NCBI RefSeq assembly: GCF_000731315.1
Contig: NZ_HG938353.1
Span: 4,282,001-4,346,000 of the forward strand
Direction of reading: 5' to 3'
DNA: 64,000 nt
Origin: Neorhizobium galegae bv. orientalis str. HAMBI 540
GTDB lineage: Bacteria; Pseudomonadota; Alphaproteobacteria; Rhizobiales; Rhizobiaceae
Shown here: piece by piece, positions 24,708-33,544 of the stretch
Position numbering within the stretch: position 1 is the first letter of the stretch
Layout of the letters: every line of letters begins with the position of its first letter
Position numbers and translations under genes: made by a program
The notes under the pieces: model-generated
Databases searched by the model: none
Told to the model about the DNA's origin: nothing
Seen by the model: the letters and a program-made list of their open reading frames with translations, nothing else

Positions 24708-25790
24708 TTACCGGCGACGATCGGCGGCGAGGATTTCCCGGGCGATCTGCTCGAGCGACACGACCTTGTCGACGCCGCCATGGGCGATGGCTTCCTTGGG
24801 CATGCCGAATACCACCGACGACGCCTCGTCCTGGGCCACAGTGTAGGCTCCCGCCTGGTGCATCTCGTTCATGCCGCGGGCGCCGTCGTCCCCCATGCCG
24901 GTCATGATCACGCCCATGGCGTTGGCGCCGGCCGAGCGGGCGGCGGACCGGAACAACACATCGACGGAAGGGCGATGGCGGCTGACGAGCGGACCCGAGC
25001 GGACCGAGACTTCATAACGCGCGCCGCGCCGTTCGAGCAGCATGTGTTTGTCGCCGGGGGCGATGAGCACATGGCCGCGCAGTACCGGATCGCCTTCGGC
25101 TGCTTCCTTGACCTCGACTTCGCAAAGGCTGTTGAGACGCTTGGCGAAGGCGGCGGTGAATTTTTCCGGCATATGCTGGACGATGACCAAGCCCGGAGAA
25201 TTGGCCGGCAGGGCTTCGAGAAGTTCGCGCAGCGCTTCGGTTCCGCCGGTCGAGGCGCCGACGCAGACGACCATTTCGGTTGTCTTCGCCATGGCTCCGA
25301 GCTTGGGAGGCGGAAGCATCGCATCGGCCGTAAGCTTGGCGGTCGTGCCGCTGTCGGAAATGCGTGACGGACGCAGCCGGCCGACACGGGCGCGTGCAGC
25401 TCCCTTGACCGCGGTGCGGATCCTTTCGCCGGACTCGGCGAGGTGATCGGCCGCGCCGATCTTCGGTTTCAGGATGACGTCGACAGCGCCCGCTTCAAGC
25501 GCCTGCATCAGCGTTTCCGAGCCGCTTTCGGTCAGCGACGAACACATCACCACCGGGATGGGATGCTGCGCCATCAGCTTGCGGAGAAAAGTGATGCCGT
25601 CCATCTGCGGCATTTCCACATCGAGCGTGATGACGTCGGGAATTTCCTCGCGCAGCTTTCGCGCCGCCATGAAGGGATCGCTGGCCGCGCCTATGACTTC
25701 GATATCCGGATCCGCCGACAGGACGGCCGTCAGGGTCTGGCGGACGCTGGCTGAGTCATCGATGATCAGAACTCGAATTTTGCCGGTCAT
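24708..25790 (-). CDS. cheB: Chemotaxis response regulator protein-glutamate methylesterase CheB
   Basis: Removes methyl groups (and deamidates glutamines) on receptors when phosphorylated by CheA. An N-terminal receiver domain has the phosphoryl aspartate D57 in [11 protein letters not shown] and acidic pair D11-D12. The C-terminal esterase triad is S180 (GASTGG), H206 (VQHMPEKFT) and D301 or D302 ([10 protein letters not shown]). 360 residues. It starts 3 bases after cheR. No cheD is present in the cluster. Confidence 0.94.
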   Translation of the reverse strand: MTGKIRVLIIDDSASVRQTLTAVLSADPDIEVIGAASDPFMAARKLREEIPDVITLDVEMPQMDGITFLRKLMAQHPIPVVMCSSLTESGSETLMQALEAGAVDVILKPKIGAADHLAESGERIRTAVKGAARARVGRLRPSRISDSGTTAKLTADAMLPPPKLGAMAKTTEMVVCVGASTGGTEALRELLEALPANSPGLVIVQHMPEKFTAAFAKRLNSLCEVEVKEAAEGDPVLRGHVLIAPGDKHMLLERRGARYEVSVRSGPLVSRHRPSVDVLFRSAARSAGANAMGVIMTGMGDDGARGMNEMHQAGAYTVAQDEASSVVFGMPKEAIAHGGVDKVVSLEQIAREILAADRRR

Positions 25791-25793
25791 GGT

Positions 25794-26657
25794 TCATACC
25801 CGCTTGAACACAGTATTTGCCACCTGCCGGATCGGCAGATCGAAGCCGGTCACGGTTTCCGAGTGACCGATGAACAGATAACCTCCGGGAAGCAGGGCTT
25901 CACAAAGGCGCGACAGCACGTGCTGCTGAGTCGGCTTGTCGAAATAGATCAGCACATTGCGGCAGAAGATCATGTGCATCAGATCGCCGATGGGATAGGC
26001 CTCGTCCATCAGGTTCAGCCGGGCGAAACCGACGCGGGAGCGCAGTTTCGGCGAAATTCGCATTTCCTGCCGCCGTTTGTCGGATGGCCGCATGACATAT
26101 TTGTTCATCATGTCTGCCGGAACGGGCGCCAGGAGATCGCTCTGGTAGATACCGCGCTGGGCCTTCTGCAGCACGTCGGTCGAAAGATCGGTAGCAAGCA
26201 CGAAATAGTCGCGTTCCGGCGTCGACGAACTCAGAAATTCCGAAAGCACCATGGCCATCGTATAGGGTTCGGCGCCCGTCGAACAGGCGGAACTCCAGGT
26301 GCGGATGCGCCGGTCGGCATAGGTCTTCAGGATGTCCGGCAACGCCGTCTGTACCATGTAGTCGAAATGCTTCGGCTCGCGGAAGAAATCGGTCTTGTTG
26401 GTGGTCACCGCATCGATGAGGAAGATCGACTCCGCTTCAATGCCGCCGTGCTTGAACAGATAGTCGCAATAACTGTCGAAGGTCGGCATGGCCGTGACGC
26501 GCAGGCGCCGGCGAAGCCGCCCCTCCAGCATCGTCATCTTGCTGTGCGGCATCTTGATGCCGCTATAGTCGTAGATGTACTTCGAAAGCAGATCGAAGTT
26601 GCGCTTGCTCAGCCGATCATCGAGCGGCTGGCTTCTCATTGCTGCACTCACGCACAT
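25794..26657 (-). CDS. cheR: Chemotaxis protein methyltransferase CheR
   Basis: SAM-dependent methylation of receptor glutamates. An N-terminal helical domain (SKYIYDYSGIKMP, EGRLRRRLR) is followed by the SAM-binding fold with TWSSACSTGAEPYTMAM, VLATDLSTDVL and a C-terminal IFCRNVLIYFD. The start is uncertain: ATG at 26657 is used here, TTG at 26669 and ATG at 26639 are alternatives, and none has a strong ribosome site. It follows cheW by 38 bases. No C-terminal TPR is seen. Confidence 0.93.
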   Translation of the reverse strand: MCVSAAMRSQPLDDRLSKRNFDLLSKYIYDYSGIKMPHSKMTMLEGRLRRRLRVTAMPTFDSYCDYLFKHGGIEAESIFLIDAVTTNKTDFFREPKHFDYMVQTALPDILKTYADRRIRTWSSACSTGAEPYTMAMVLSEFLSSSTPERDYFVLATDLSTDVLQKAQRGIYQSDLLAPVPADMMNKYVMRPSDKRRQEMRISPKLRSRVGFARLNLMDEAYPIGDLMHMIFCRNVLIYFDKPTQQHVLSRLCEALLPGGYLFIGHSETVTGFDLPIRQVANTVFKRV

Positions 26658-26695
26658 GCCCCCGTACAAGAACCTATTCGGTTACGCGAATTCCG

Positions 26696-27187
26696 TCATG
26701 CGACCTGAGACTGCGGCCCCACATCGGCGAGAGCCGATCCGGAATCCGAGAACAGCCGTGCAAGATCGACGACGACGACGAAGCCGCTCTCCCGCCGCAC
26801 CACGCCGGCGATATAATCGGAGCGCCAGCGCACGCCGATATCCGGTGCCGTCTCGATCTGTTCCTTGCGGAACGGCACGACCTCGAAGACCCGGTCTGCG
26901 ACGAGGCCGAGCACCAGGACGCGATCGGCGACCGGTACGTCGAGCACCAGGATGCGCGTATGTGGCGTCTTGACCGTCCGCGTCATGCCAAGGCGAAGAC
27001 GAAGGTCGATCACCGGCACACCCTGTCCGCGTACATCGCGCAGGCCGAGCAGGTATTCCGGGCCGTGCGGGATCTTGAAGGGTTCCTCGTGGTCGAGAAT
27101 CTCGCGGACCACCTCGACGGGGACCGCGAAAATCTCATCGCCGAGGCTGAAGGTCACGAACTGGGATTCGGAGGATATGACTGCCAT
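26696..27187 (-). CDS. cheW: Chemotaxis coupling protein CheW (second copy)
   Basis: Couples receptors to CheA. Single CheW domain of 163 residues: FVTFSLGDEIFAVPV, LDHEEPFKIPHGPEYLLGLRDVRGQGVPVIDLR, and LGLVADRVFEV. The start codon overlaps the stop of the preceding mcp by one base (TAATG). The cluster contains two cheW genes flanking the three receptors. The two proteins differ clearly, which may give different receptor-kinase arrays. Confidence 0.92.
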   Translation of the reverse strand: MAVISSESQFVTFSLGDEIFAVPVEVVREILDHEEPFKIPHGPEYLLGLRDVRGQGVPVIDLRLRLGMTRTVKTPHTRILVLDVPVADRVLVLGLVADRVFEVVPFRKEQIETAPDIGVRWRSDYIAGVVRRESGFVVVVDLARLFSDSGSALADVGPQSQVA

Positions 27188-29109
27188 TACGCGCTCTCCT
27201 TGAAATCGTCATCGTCCGCATCCGGGCCGCCCATCGACAGGTCGAGGGCAAACCCTTTCACGCGGGCCTGTTGTGCGGTGACCGAGTGGCCGGCCGAATA
27301 GGCCTTTGCCGGCGACTGGATTTTGGATTTCGCCGGTGCGGGCTTGGCGGCCGGGGCCGGCTGGTTTCGCTGCTTGGATCCGGCACGGTCGACCTTGAAG
27401 AAGGCGATCGAGGCCTGCAGCTCTTCCGCCTGCGAGGCAAGCTCTTCCGAAGTCGCCGACATTTCTTCCGAGGCACCGGCGTTCTGCTGGGTCACCTTGT
27501 CGAGCTGCTGGATCGCTTCGTTGATCTGCGAAGCGCCGATATCCTGTTCGCGGCAGGCGGCGGAGATTTCCGAAACCAGTTCCGCGGTCTTCTGGATGTC
27601 CGGCACCAGCTTGTTGAGCATCTCACCGGCCTCGGTCGCGACCTGAACAGTCTCGCCCGAAAGCGCGCTGATTTCGGCAGCGGCAGCCTGGCTGCGTTCC
27701 GCAAGCTTGCGGACTTCCGAGGCGACGACCGCAAAACCCTTGCCGTGTTCGCCGGCACGTGCGGCTTCCACCGCGGCGTTGAGAGCGAGAAGGTCGGTCT
27801 GACGGGCGATCTCCTGGACGATCGAGATCTTCTGGGCGATCGTGCGCATGGCGCCGACGGCGCGGCCGACGGCCTGGCCCGACGCTTCGGCGTCACGCGA
27901 TGACTGGCGGGCGATCTTTTCCGTCTGGGCGGCGTTATCGGCATTCTGCTTGATGTTGGCTGCCATCTGTTCCATCGAGGCCGATGCTTCTTCAGCCGAT
28001 GAGGCCTGTTCGGTGGCCCCCTGGCTCAACTGCTCGGAGCTGGCCGACAGTTCCTGGCTGCCAGACGAGACGTTGTCTGCCGCCGAAAGAGCGTCGCCGA
28101 CCACGCCACGCAGGCGCTCCACCATGCTCTGCAGCGCAAGACCGAGCGTGTCCTTGTCGGAGAGCGGTTTCGGTGAAACGGTCAGATCGCCATTGGCGAT
28201 CTGATCGGCCACCCGCGCCGTGGTGCGCAGATTGGTGACCATGCTCTGCATGGCGAGCCCAAGCGTATCCTTGTCGGAAAGCGGCTTGGCGTCGATCGAA
28301 AGGTCACCCTCCGAGATGCGCTCGGCGATCGCCGCCGTATTGCGCAGATTGCCGGTCATGATGTTAACGGTATCGATCAGGTCCTTGACTTCGTCATTGG
28401 TCTTGACATCGACTTTCTGGTTGAGGTCGCCGATCGCCACTGCATTGGCAACCGACGCGATCTTCTTGAGGCCATTGTTGATGCCGAGCGTGATCCAGAA
28501 GGCGGCGCCGATGGCGATCAGTACGGCGGCGATCGAGGCGATGCTCAAGACCATCATCGTCGTGGCGAACAGATCCTGGTTGGCTTTTTCCGTAGTTGCC
28601 ATGCCCCTGCGCTGAATATCGAGGAGAACCTTGATGGCCTCGCCCATATCGGCGGTCATGGTTCGCAGATCGCCCATGGAGAGCGCCAGAGCGCCCGCCT
28701 GATCGCCACGTGCCTGGATAGCCTGCAACTCGTCGGATTTCTGCTGGAACTGCTTGCCGATTGTCAGCAGCTTTTCCCAGTAGGGCCGCCCTTCCGCGGA
28801 GGCGATCGAAAGCCCTTCCTGAACAGCTTTGAACATCAGTTCCGTGTTGACGTCCGCTTCCTTGTGGAATTTTGCGGCATCCGCCAGGTTGGTGGCCAGC
28901 AGCGCGTTTTTCTGAGCGCGTATTGCATCGACCTCGTTCACATTGGCGGTGAGCGCAAGTTCGAGACGACGGACCGGGCCGTCGACCATCTTTGCGCTGG
29001 CCTCGTTGAGGTTGCCCAGGCTCAGGCTGCCATAGACCGCGATGCCGACCAGCAGCAGCGTCAACAGGGAGAAAGCCAATCCCAGTTTCAATTTGATCGT
29101 AAACCGCAT
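27187..29109 (-). CDS. Methyl-accepting chemotaxis protein with three HAMP units
   Basis: Membrane receptor of 640 residues. Transmembrane helix 1 spans about 9-28, a four-helix-bundle type sensory domain about 29-182, and helix 2 about 183-209. Three HAMP-like units follow, marked by GDLN (227), GDLS (268) and GDLT (307). The cytoplasmic signalling hairpin has its tip around 432-470 ([18 protein letters not shown]). The C-terminal tail is Pro/Ala-rich and ends in an acidic segment; no NWETF-type CheR tether. Third and last receptor in the array, overlapping cheW. Signalling domain almost identical to the neighbouring receptor at 29299-31110. Confidence 0.93.
   Translation of the reverse strand: MRFTIKLKLGLAFSLLTLLLVGIAVYGSLSLGNLNEASAKMVDGPVRRLELALTANVNEVDAIRAQKNALLATNLADAAKFHKEADVNTELMFKAVQEGLSIASAEGRPYWEKLLTIGKQFQQKSDELQAIQARGDQAGALALSMGDLRTMTADMGEAIKVLLDIQRRGMATTEKANQDLFATTMMVLSIASIAAVLIAIGAAFWITLGINNGLKKIASVANAVAIGDLNQKVDVKTNDEVKDLIDTVNIMTGNLRNTAAIAERISEGDLSIDAKPLSDKDTLGLAMQSMVTNLRTTARVADQIANGDLTVSPKPLSDKDTLGLALQSMVERLRGVVGDALSAADNVSSGSQELSASSEQLSQGATEQASSAEEASASMEQMAANIKQNADNAAQTEKIARQSSRDAEASGQAVGRAVGAMRTIAQKISIVQEIARQTDLLALNAAVEAARAGEHGKGFAVVASEVRKLAERSQAAAAEISALSGETVQVATEAGEMLNKLVPDIQKTAELVSEISAACREQDIGASQINEAIQQLDKVTQQNAGASEEMSATSEELASQAEELQASIAFFKVDRAGSKQRNQPAPAAKPAPAKSKIQSPAKAYSAGHSVTAQQARVKGFALDLSMGGPDADDDDFKESA
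27391..28196 (-). repeat. Receptor signalling-domain repeat, copy A
   Basis: This 806-bp stretch of the first mcp (lowest coordinates) is nearly identical in DNA to 29509-30314, without length change, and very similar over about 725 bp to 31530-32254. It encodes the last HAMP unit, methylation helices and hairpin tip. The flanking sensory domains differ strongly. Confidence 0.85.
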
Positions 29110-29256
29110 CTTAAATCTCCGAATTCCTTCAAAAGAGCCGACAGAGCTGCCTTACATTTTCTGAGATGCGATCGAAAAAAGTCCGACGGTAAGGCCGATA
29201 AGCCGGAAGCTGGAACGTCTTCGTTGCTCGCACCAACGCAATAACGCTGGCTATCG

Positions 29257-29279
29257 CGGGGCCGCCTGACGGCCCCGCT
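29257..29279 (-). other. Stem-loop after the middle mcp stop
   Basis: GCGGGGCCG and CGGCCCCGC form a perfect 9-base stem with a 5-base loop, 20 bases beyond the stop of the mcp at 29299-31110. No T-run follows on the - strand, so it is more likely an RNA-stabilising or processing hairpin than a classic terminator. The rest of the 189-base spacer (29110-29298) shows nothing else clear. Confidence 0.6.
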
Positions 29280-29298
29280 CATTGGTTGGGGTGAGCGC

Positions 29299-31110
29299 TC
29301 AGGCGCTTTCCCGGAAGTCGTCGTCATCACCGTCGGGACCGCCCATCGACAGATCGAGGGCAAAACCCTTGGCGCGTGACTGCTGAGCTGCGACGGAATG
29401 GCCGGCCGGACGGGGCGCAGGAGCCTTCGACGGCTGTTTTGGGCTAGGCTTTGCTGTTGTGTGAGCCTTGGCGCCCGGCTGCGGCCGCGCTTTTGCGCCC
29501 GTCCGTTCGACCTTGAAGAAGGCGATCGAGGCCTGCAGCTCTTCCGCCTGAGCGGCGAGTTCTTCCGAAGTCGCCGACATTTCTTCCGAGGCGCCGGCGT
29601 TCTGCTGGGTCACCTTGTCGAGCTGCTGGATCGCTTCGTTGATCTGAGCCGCACCGACATCCTGCTCGCGGCAGGCGGCGGAGATTTCCGAAACCAGTTC
29701 CGCGGTCTTCTGGATGTCCGGCACCAGCTTGTTGAGCATCTCACCGGCCTCGGTCGCGACCTGCACGGTCTCGCCCGAAAGCGCGCTGATTTCGGCAGCG
29801 GCAGCCTGGCTGCGTTCGGCAAGCTTGCGGACTTCCGAAGCGACGACCGCAAAACCCTTGCCGTGTTCGCCGGCACGTGCGGCTTCCACCGCGGCGTTGA
29901 GAGCGAGAAGGTCGGTCTGACGGGCGATCTCCTGGACGATCGAGATCTTCTGGGCGATCGTGCGCATGGCGCCGACGGCGCGGCCGACAGCCTGGCCAGA
30001 CGCTTCGGCGTCACGCGACGACTGGCGGGCGATCTTTTCCGTCTGGGCGGCGTTATCGGCATTCTGCTTGATGTTGGCTGCCATCTGCTCCATCGAAGAG
30101 GACGCTTCTTCGGCAGCGGAAGCCTGTTCGGTGGCCCCCTGGCTCAGCTGTTCCGAGCTTGCGGAAAGCTCTTGGCTGCCCGAAGAGACATTGTCTGCCG
30201 CCGAAAGAGCGTCGCCGACCACACCGCGCAGGCGTTCCACCATGCTTTCAAGCGCAAGTCCGAGCGTGTCCTTGTCGGAGAGCGGTTTCGGTGAAACGGT
30301 CAGATCGCCATTGGAAATCTGGTCGGCGATGGTTGCCGTATTGCGCAGGTTGGCCGTCATCGCGTTGATGGTATCGACCAGATCCTTGATCTCGTCATTT
30401 GTCGTGATTTCGACGTTCTGATTGAGATCGCCGATCGACACGGCCCGGGCGACGCCCATGATCTTGGTAAGGCCTCTGCCGATGCCGAGGGCGATCCAGA
30501 ACGCCGTCGCCGCTGCCGTGATGACGGCAACGACCGCGATCGTGATCATCAGGCTGCGCGTGGTCCAATAGGTGGCTTCGGCTTCATCATTGGCCTTCTG
30601 CATCCGGTCGCGATTGATTTGGACGGATTCATCCAGCTGCGTGGAGAGTTCGGTGATCGCCTTGCGGCTTTCTCCGGCCGAGAGAGCGAGTGCTTGCTGC
30701 ATGTCGCCGCGTTTGACGGCGGCATCGACCTTGTCGTTCGCAGCCTGGTTGGTCGTCGCGAGCCCACGCGTTTCATCCCAGAACGGCTTCTGGTCTGCCG
30801 ACGCGGTCGAAGCCAGTTCGTTCAGCATCGTGATGAACTGCAACTCCAGCTTATCGCCGTCGCCAAGGAACTTTTCGATCTCCTGCGGCGAGGTGGCAAG
30901 CAGCATGTTCTTCTGCGCGCGGATGCGATTGAGCGACAGCATGTTCATCTGCTGGACTTTATCGAGCCGCGTTGCCGCGACGTCCGTGACGTAAGTCATG
31001 GCTTCATTGGCGGCGCCAAGGCTATATATTCCGTAGCCGGCGGTACCAACCAGCATGCTGACAAGAAAGCCGAAGGCCAATGTCAGTTTGGCTTTGATCG
31101 TAAATCGCAT
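29299..31110 (-). CDS. Methyl-accepting chemotaxis protein with two HAMP units
   Basis: Receptor of 603 residues. Helix 1 about 9-28, periplasmic bundle to about 185, helix 2 about 186-210, then two HAMP-like units marked by GDLN (227) and GDLT (268). The signalling hairpin is almost identical to the neighbours. The C-terminal linker is rich in A, P and K and ends in a conserved acidic tail ([14 protein letters not shown]). The sensory domain carries many Met, Gln and Asn residues and differs from the other two receptors, so the ligand probably differs. Middle gene of the tandem array, with 187- and 189-base spacers on each side. Confidence 0.93.
   Translation of the reverse strand: MRFTIKAKLTLAFGFLVSMLVGTAGYGIYSLGAANEAMTYVTDVAATRLDKVQQMNMLSLNRIRAQKNMLLATSPQEIEKFLGDGDKLELQFITMLNELASTASADQKPFWDETRGLATTNQAANDKVDAAVKRGDMQQALALSAGESRKAITELSTQLDESVQINRDRMQKANDEAEATYWTTRSLMITIAVVAVITAAATAFWIALGIGRGLTKIMGVARAVSIGDLNQNVEITTNDEIKDLVDTINAMTANLRNTATIADQISNGDLTVSPKPLSDKDTLGLALESMVERLRGVVGDALSAADNVSSGSQELSASSEQLSQGATEQASAAEEASSSMEQMAANIKQNADNAAQTEKIARQSSRDAEASGQAVGRAVGAMRTIAQKISIVQEIARQTDLLALNAAVEAARAGEHGKGFAVVASEVRKLAERSQAAAAEISALSGETVQVATEAGEMLNKLVPDIQKTAELVSEISAACREQDVGAAQINEAIQQLDKVTQQNAGASEEMSATSEELAAQAEELQASIAFFKVERTGAKARPQPGAKAHTTAKPSPKQPSKAPAPRPAGHSVAAQQSRAKGFALDLSMGGPDGDDDDFRESA
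29509..30314 (-). repeat. Receptor signalling-domain repeat, copy B
   Basis: 806-bp counterpart of 27391-28196 in the middle mcp. The two copies align end to end without gaps, and scattered differences are mostly synonymous. The conservation stops abruptly at the upstream HAMP and the downstream linker. Confidence 0.85.
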
Positions 31111-31256
31111 AGCCCTATCCCCTCAAGGCAATGAAGTGCATCAGTCGATGCGTCCCTCCAGGCGGGGGGACGCGGTTGAAAACGAGAAGACCGATACATT
31201 CACCCTTCTGCGATGGTCCGGTTACCCGGATATTCCTCCCGCTTACACGCGAGAGA

Positions 31257-31286
31257 CGATCCCGAATTCCTGTCAATCCGGGATCG
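31257..31286 (-). other. Stem-loop after the first-transcribed mcp
   Basis: CGATCCCG (31257-31264) pairs with CGGGATCG (31279-31286) around a 14-base loop, just past the stop of the mcp at 31298-33004. No T-run follows on the - strand. Like the hairpin at 29257-29279 it separates two receptor genes and may set their relative mRNA levels. Confidence 0.5.
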
Positions 31287-31297
31287 GTTCAGTTCCC

Positions 31298-33004
31298 TCA
31301 GGCGCTTTCGCGGAAGTCCGCGTCATCAGCATCCGGCCCGCCCATCGACATGTCGAGGGCAAAACCCTTGGCGCGGGCTTGCTGGCTGAGGACCGAATGG
31401 TCGCCCTTGTGGTGTTGTCCCGCAGCACGTGCCTGCGTGGGCTTTGCCATCGGCTTGCGGGCGGCGGAGGCGGCCGGAGCGCGCTTTGCCTGTTTGGCCT
31501 GTTTGCTGCCGGACTGATCCACCCGGAAGAAGGCGATCGAGGCCTGCAGTTCTTCCGCCTGCGAGGCAAGCTCTTCCGAAGTCGCCGACATTTCTTCCGA
31601 GGCGCCGGCGTTCTGCTGGGTCACCTTGTCGAGCTGCTGGATCGCTTCGTTGATCTGCGAAGCGCCGATATCCTGTTCGCGGCAGGCGGCGGAGATTTCC
31701 GACACGAGTTCCGCGGTCTTCTGGATGTCCGGCACCAGCTTGTTGAGCATTTCGCCGGCCTCGGTCGCGACCTGCACGGTATCGCCCGAAAGCGCGCTGA
31801 TTTCGGCAGCGGCAGCCTGGGACCGTTCGGCAAGCTTGCGGACTTCCGAAGCGACGACCGCAAAACCCTTGCCATGTTCGCCGGCACGTGCGGCTTCCAC
31901 CGCGGCGTTGAGAGCGAGAAGGTCGGTCTGGCGAGCGATTTCCTGGACGATCGAGATCTTTTCCGCGATCGTGCGCATTGCATGGACGGCGCGTCCGACC
32001 GCCTGGCCCGACGCTTCGGCGTCACGCGACGACTGGCGGGCGATCTTCTCCGTCTGTGCGGCGTTATCGGCATTCTGCTTGATATTGGCTGCCATCTGCT
32101 CCATCGAGGCGGATGCTTCTTCAGCCGACGAGGCCTGTTCGGTGGCCCCCTGGCTCAGCTGTTCCGAGCTGGCGGAAAGCTCCTGGCTGCCCGACGAGAC
32201 GTTGTCGGAAGCGGCGAGCGCATCGCCGACGACGCCGCGCAGGCGCTCGATCATGGTATTGACGAAGCCGAGCAGTTCACCGATCTCGTCCCTGCTGGAG
32301 ATGGTGGCAAAGCGGGTCAGGTCGCCGTCGGCGACGTTCTGCACTGCCCCGATCGCATTGCGCAGGCCCTTGTTGATCGAAAGGGCGATCCAGAGGGCGG
32401 CCAGCAAGGCGATCAGGAAAGCGGTTGCCGCGACCGAGATCATGATCAGTCGGGTCTGAGCATAATCCACATCCGATTGTTTATTAGCGTCGTCGAGCCG
32501 ACTTTCTTCGAGTTTGACCACCTCGGAGAGCAAAGCATCGATCTCGTTGGTGACGACGCGCGCCTCAGTGGTTGAAATACGCAGTGCAGAGCTTGTATCT
32601 CCACCCAGCATCAAGGTGCGAATGTGGTCATCCTGCTTGCGGAATTCCGCTGTGAAGGCGGAGAGCTTACCCCAAAGGACTTTGCCCTGTTCGGTCGCGC
32701 GGGCTTCGACCGCCTTGAGCGTCTCGTCGAATACGCGGCGGGCCTCGTCACTTTTCGCGCTATATCCCTGCATCTCGCCGGGATTCGCCGCCAGAAGCAG
32801 GTTCTTCTGCTGGCGGATCTGCTGAAGCTGCTCGTTGTTCAGGTTCTGGGCGAGTTTCAGTCGCAGGGCTGGCCCCTGCAGCACATTTTCGAGCGTGTCG
32901 TTCAGGCTGCTGAGGCTGAAAATGCCATAAGTAGCAGTCGCCAGCAGCATGATGATGATGAAACCGAATGCCGAGGCCAGCTTAAATTTGATTGAAGCGT
33001 GCAT
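31298..33004 (-). CDS. Methyl-accepting chemotaxis protein with one HAMP unit
   Basis: Receptor of 568 residues: helix 1 about 9-28, periplasmic bundle with many charged residues, helix 2 about 186-210, one HAMP marked by GDLT (227), then the shared signalling hairpin. The segment up to the end of helix 2 has the same length as in the two other receptors (about 210 residues), although its sequence is different. The C-terminal linker ends with [15 protein letters not shown]. First receptor transcribed, 24 bases after cheW. Confidence 0.93.
   Translation of the reverse strand: MHASIKFKLASAFGFIIIMLLATATYGIFSLSSLNDTLENVLQGPALRLKLAQNLNNEQLQQIRQQKNLLLAANPGEMQGYSAKSDEARRVFDETLKAVEARATEQGKVLWGKLSAFTAEFRKQDDHIRTLMLGGDTSSALRISTTEARVVTNEIDALLSEVVKLEESRLDDANKQSDVDYAQTRLIMISVAATAFLIALLAALWIALSINKGLRNAIGAVQNVADGDLTRFATISSRDEIGELLGFVNTMIERLRGVVGDALAASDNVSSGSQELSASSEQLSQGATEQASSAEEASASMEQMAANIKQNADNAAQTEKIARQSSRDAEASGQAVGRAVHAMRTIAEKISIVQEIARQTDLLALNAAVEAARAGEHGKGFAVVASEVRKLAERSQAAAAEISALSGDTVQVATEAGEMLNKLVPDIQKTAELVSEISAACREQDIGASQINEAIQQLDKVTQQNAGASEEMSATSEELASQAEELQASIAFFRVDQSGSKQAKQAKRAPAASAARKPMAKPTQARAAGQHHKGDHSVLSQQARAKGFALDMSMGGPDADDADFRESA
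31530..32254 (-). repeat. Receptor signalling-domain repeat, copy C
   Basis: About 725 bp aligning without gaps to 27401-28125 of copy A. It is more diverged than A is from B, and similarity fades just before the HAMP unit. Confidence 0.8.
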
Positions 33005-33028
33005 TTTTTGAATCCATCGAAAGGGTGA

Positions 33029-33544
33029 TCAACCGTGGGAGGCCCCGGTCGCGGAATGGTCGTGTTGGGCGGAGAAGATCACCTGGAGGTTCGGGAGGAT
33101 GATGAATTCCGCCCCCCGCTTGACGAGGCAATCGATGAAATCTGGTCGCCAGCGCATCCCCACGCTCGGCGGCGGCTCGCCGGCGGTGCGAAGCAGCGTT
33201 GTCACTTCGTGCACTTTGTCCGTGCGGATGCCCGTCAGCACGGATTCGCCGTCGATCTCGATCGAGATGACGATGATGCGGCTGTCGATCGTCGGCTTGG
33301 TCGCTTCCATGCCGAATGCGAGACGGATATCGGCAAGCGGAATGACCTTGCCGCGGAAGTTGATGACGCTGCCGACAAAGGCCTTGGCGCCCGGAACCAT
33401 AGTCTCCGGCAGAAGATCGAGGATCTCCTGCACGATGAAGGCTTCCAGCGCGAAAACTTCGCCGGCGATGTCGAATGTCAGGACTTCCAGCTCGTCGCGG
33501 CCGCCCCAAAGGTCCTGAGAAATCTTTCTGACTGCTTCGTTCAT
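33029..33544 (-). CDS. cheW: Chemotaxis coupling protein CheW (first copy)
   Basis: CheW-domain protein of 171 residues: VLTFDIAGEVFALEA, VQEILDLLPETMVPGA, VINFRGKVIPLADIRLAFG, and TGIRTDKVHEV. Its ATG overlaps the cheA stop by 4 bases, so the two are translationally coupled and this is probably the main kinase partner. It precedes the three mcp genes. Confidence 0.92.
   Translation of the reverse strand: MNEAVRKISQDLWGGRDELEVLTFDIAGEVFALEAFIVQEILDLLPETMVPGAKAFVGSVINFRGKVIPLADIRLAFGMEATKPTIDSRIIVISIEIDGESVLTGIRTDKVHEVTTLLRTAGEPPPSVGMRWRPDFIDCLVKRGAEFIILPNLQVIFSAQHDHSATGASHG

Noticed and set aside
27187..33004. Repeated DNA considered as a possible mobile element or CRISPR array
   Set aside because: The repeats are coding parts of three receptors, have no terminal inverted repeats or transposase, and are far too long and few for CRISPR.
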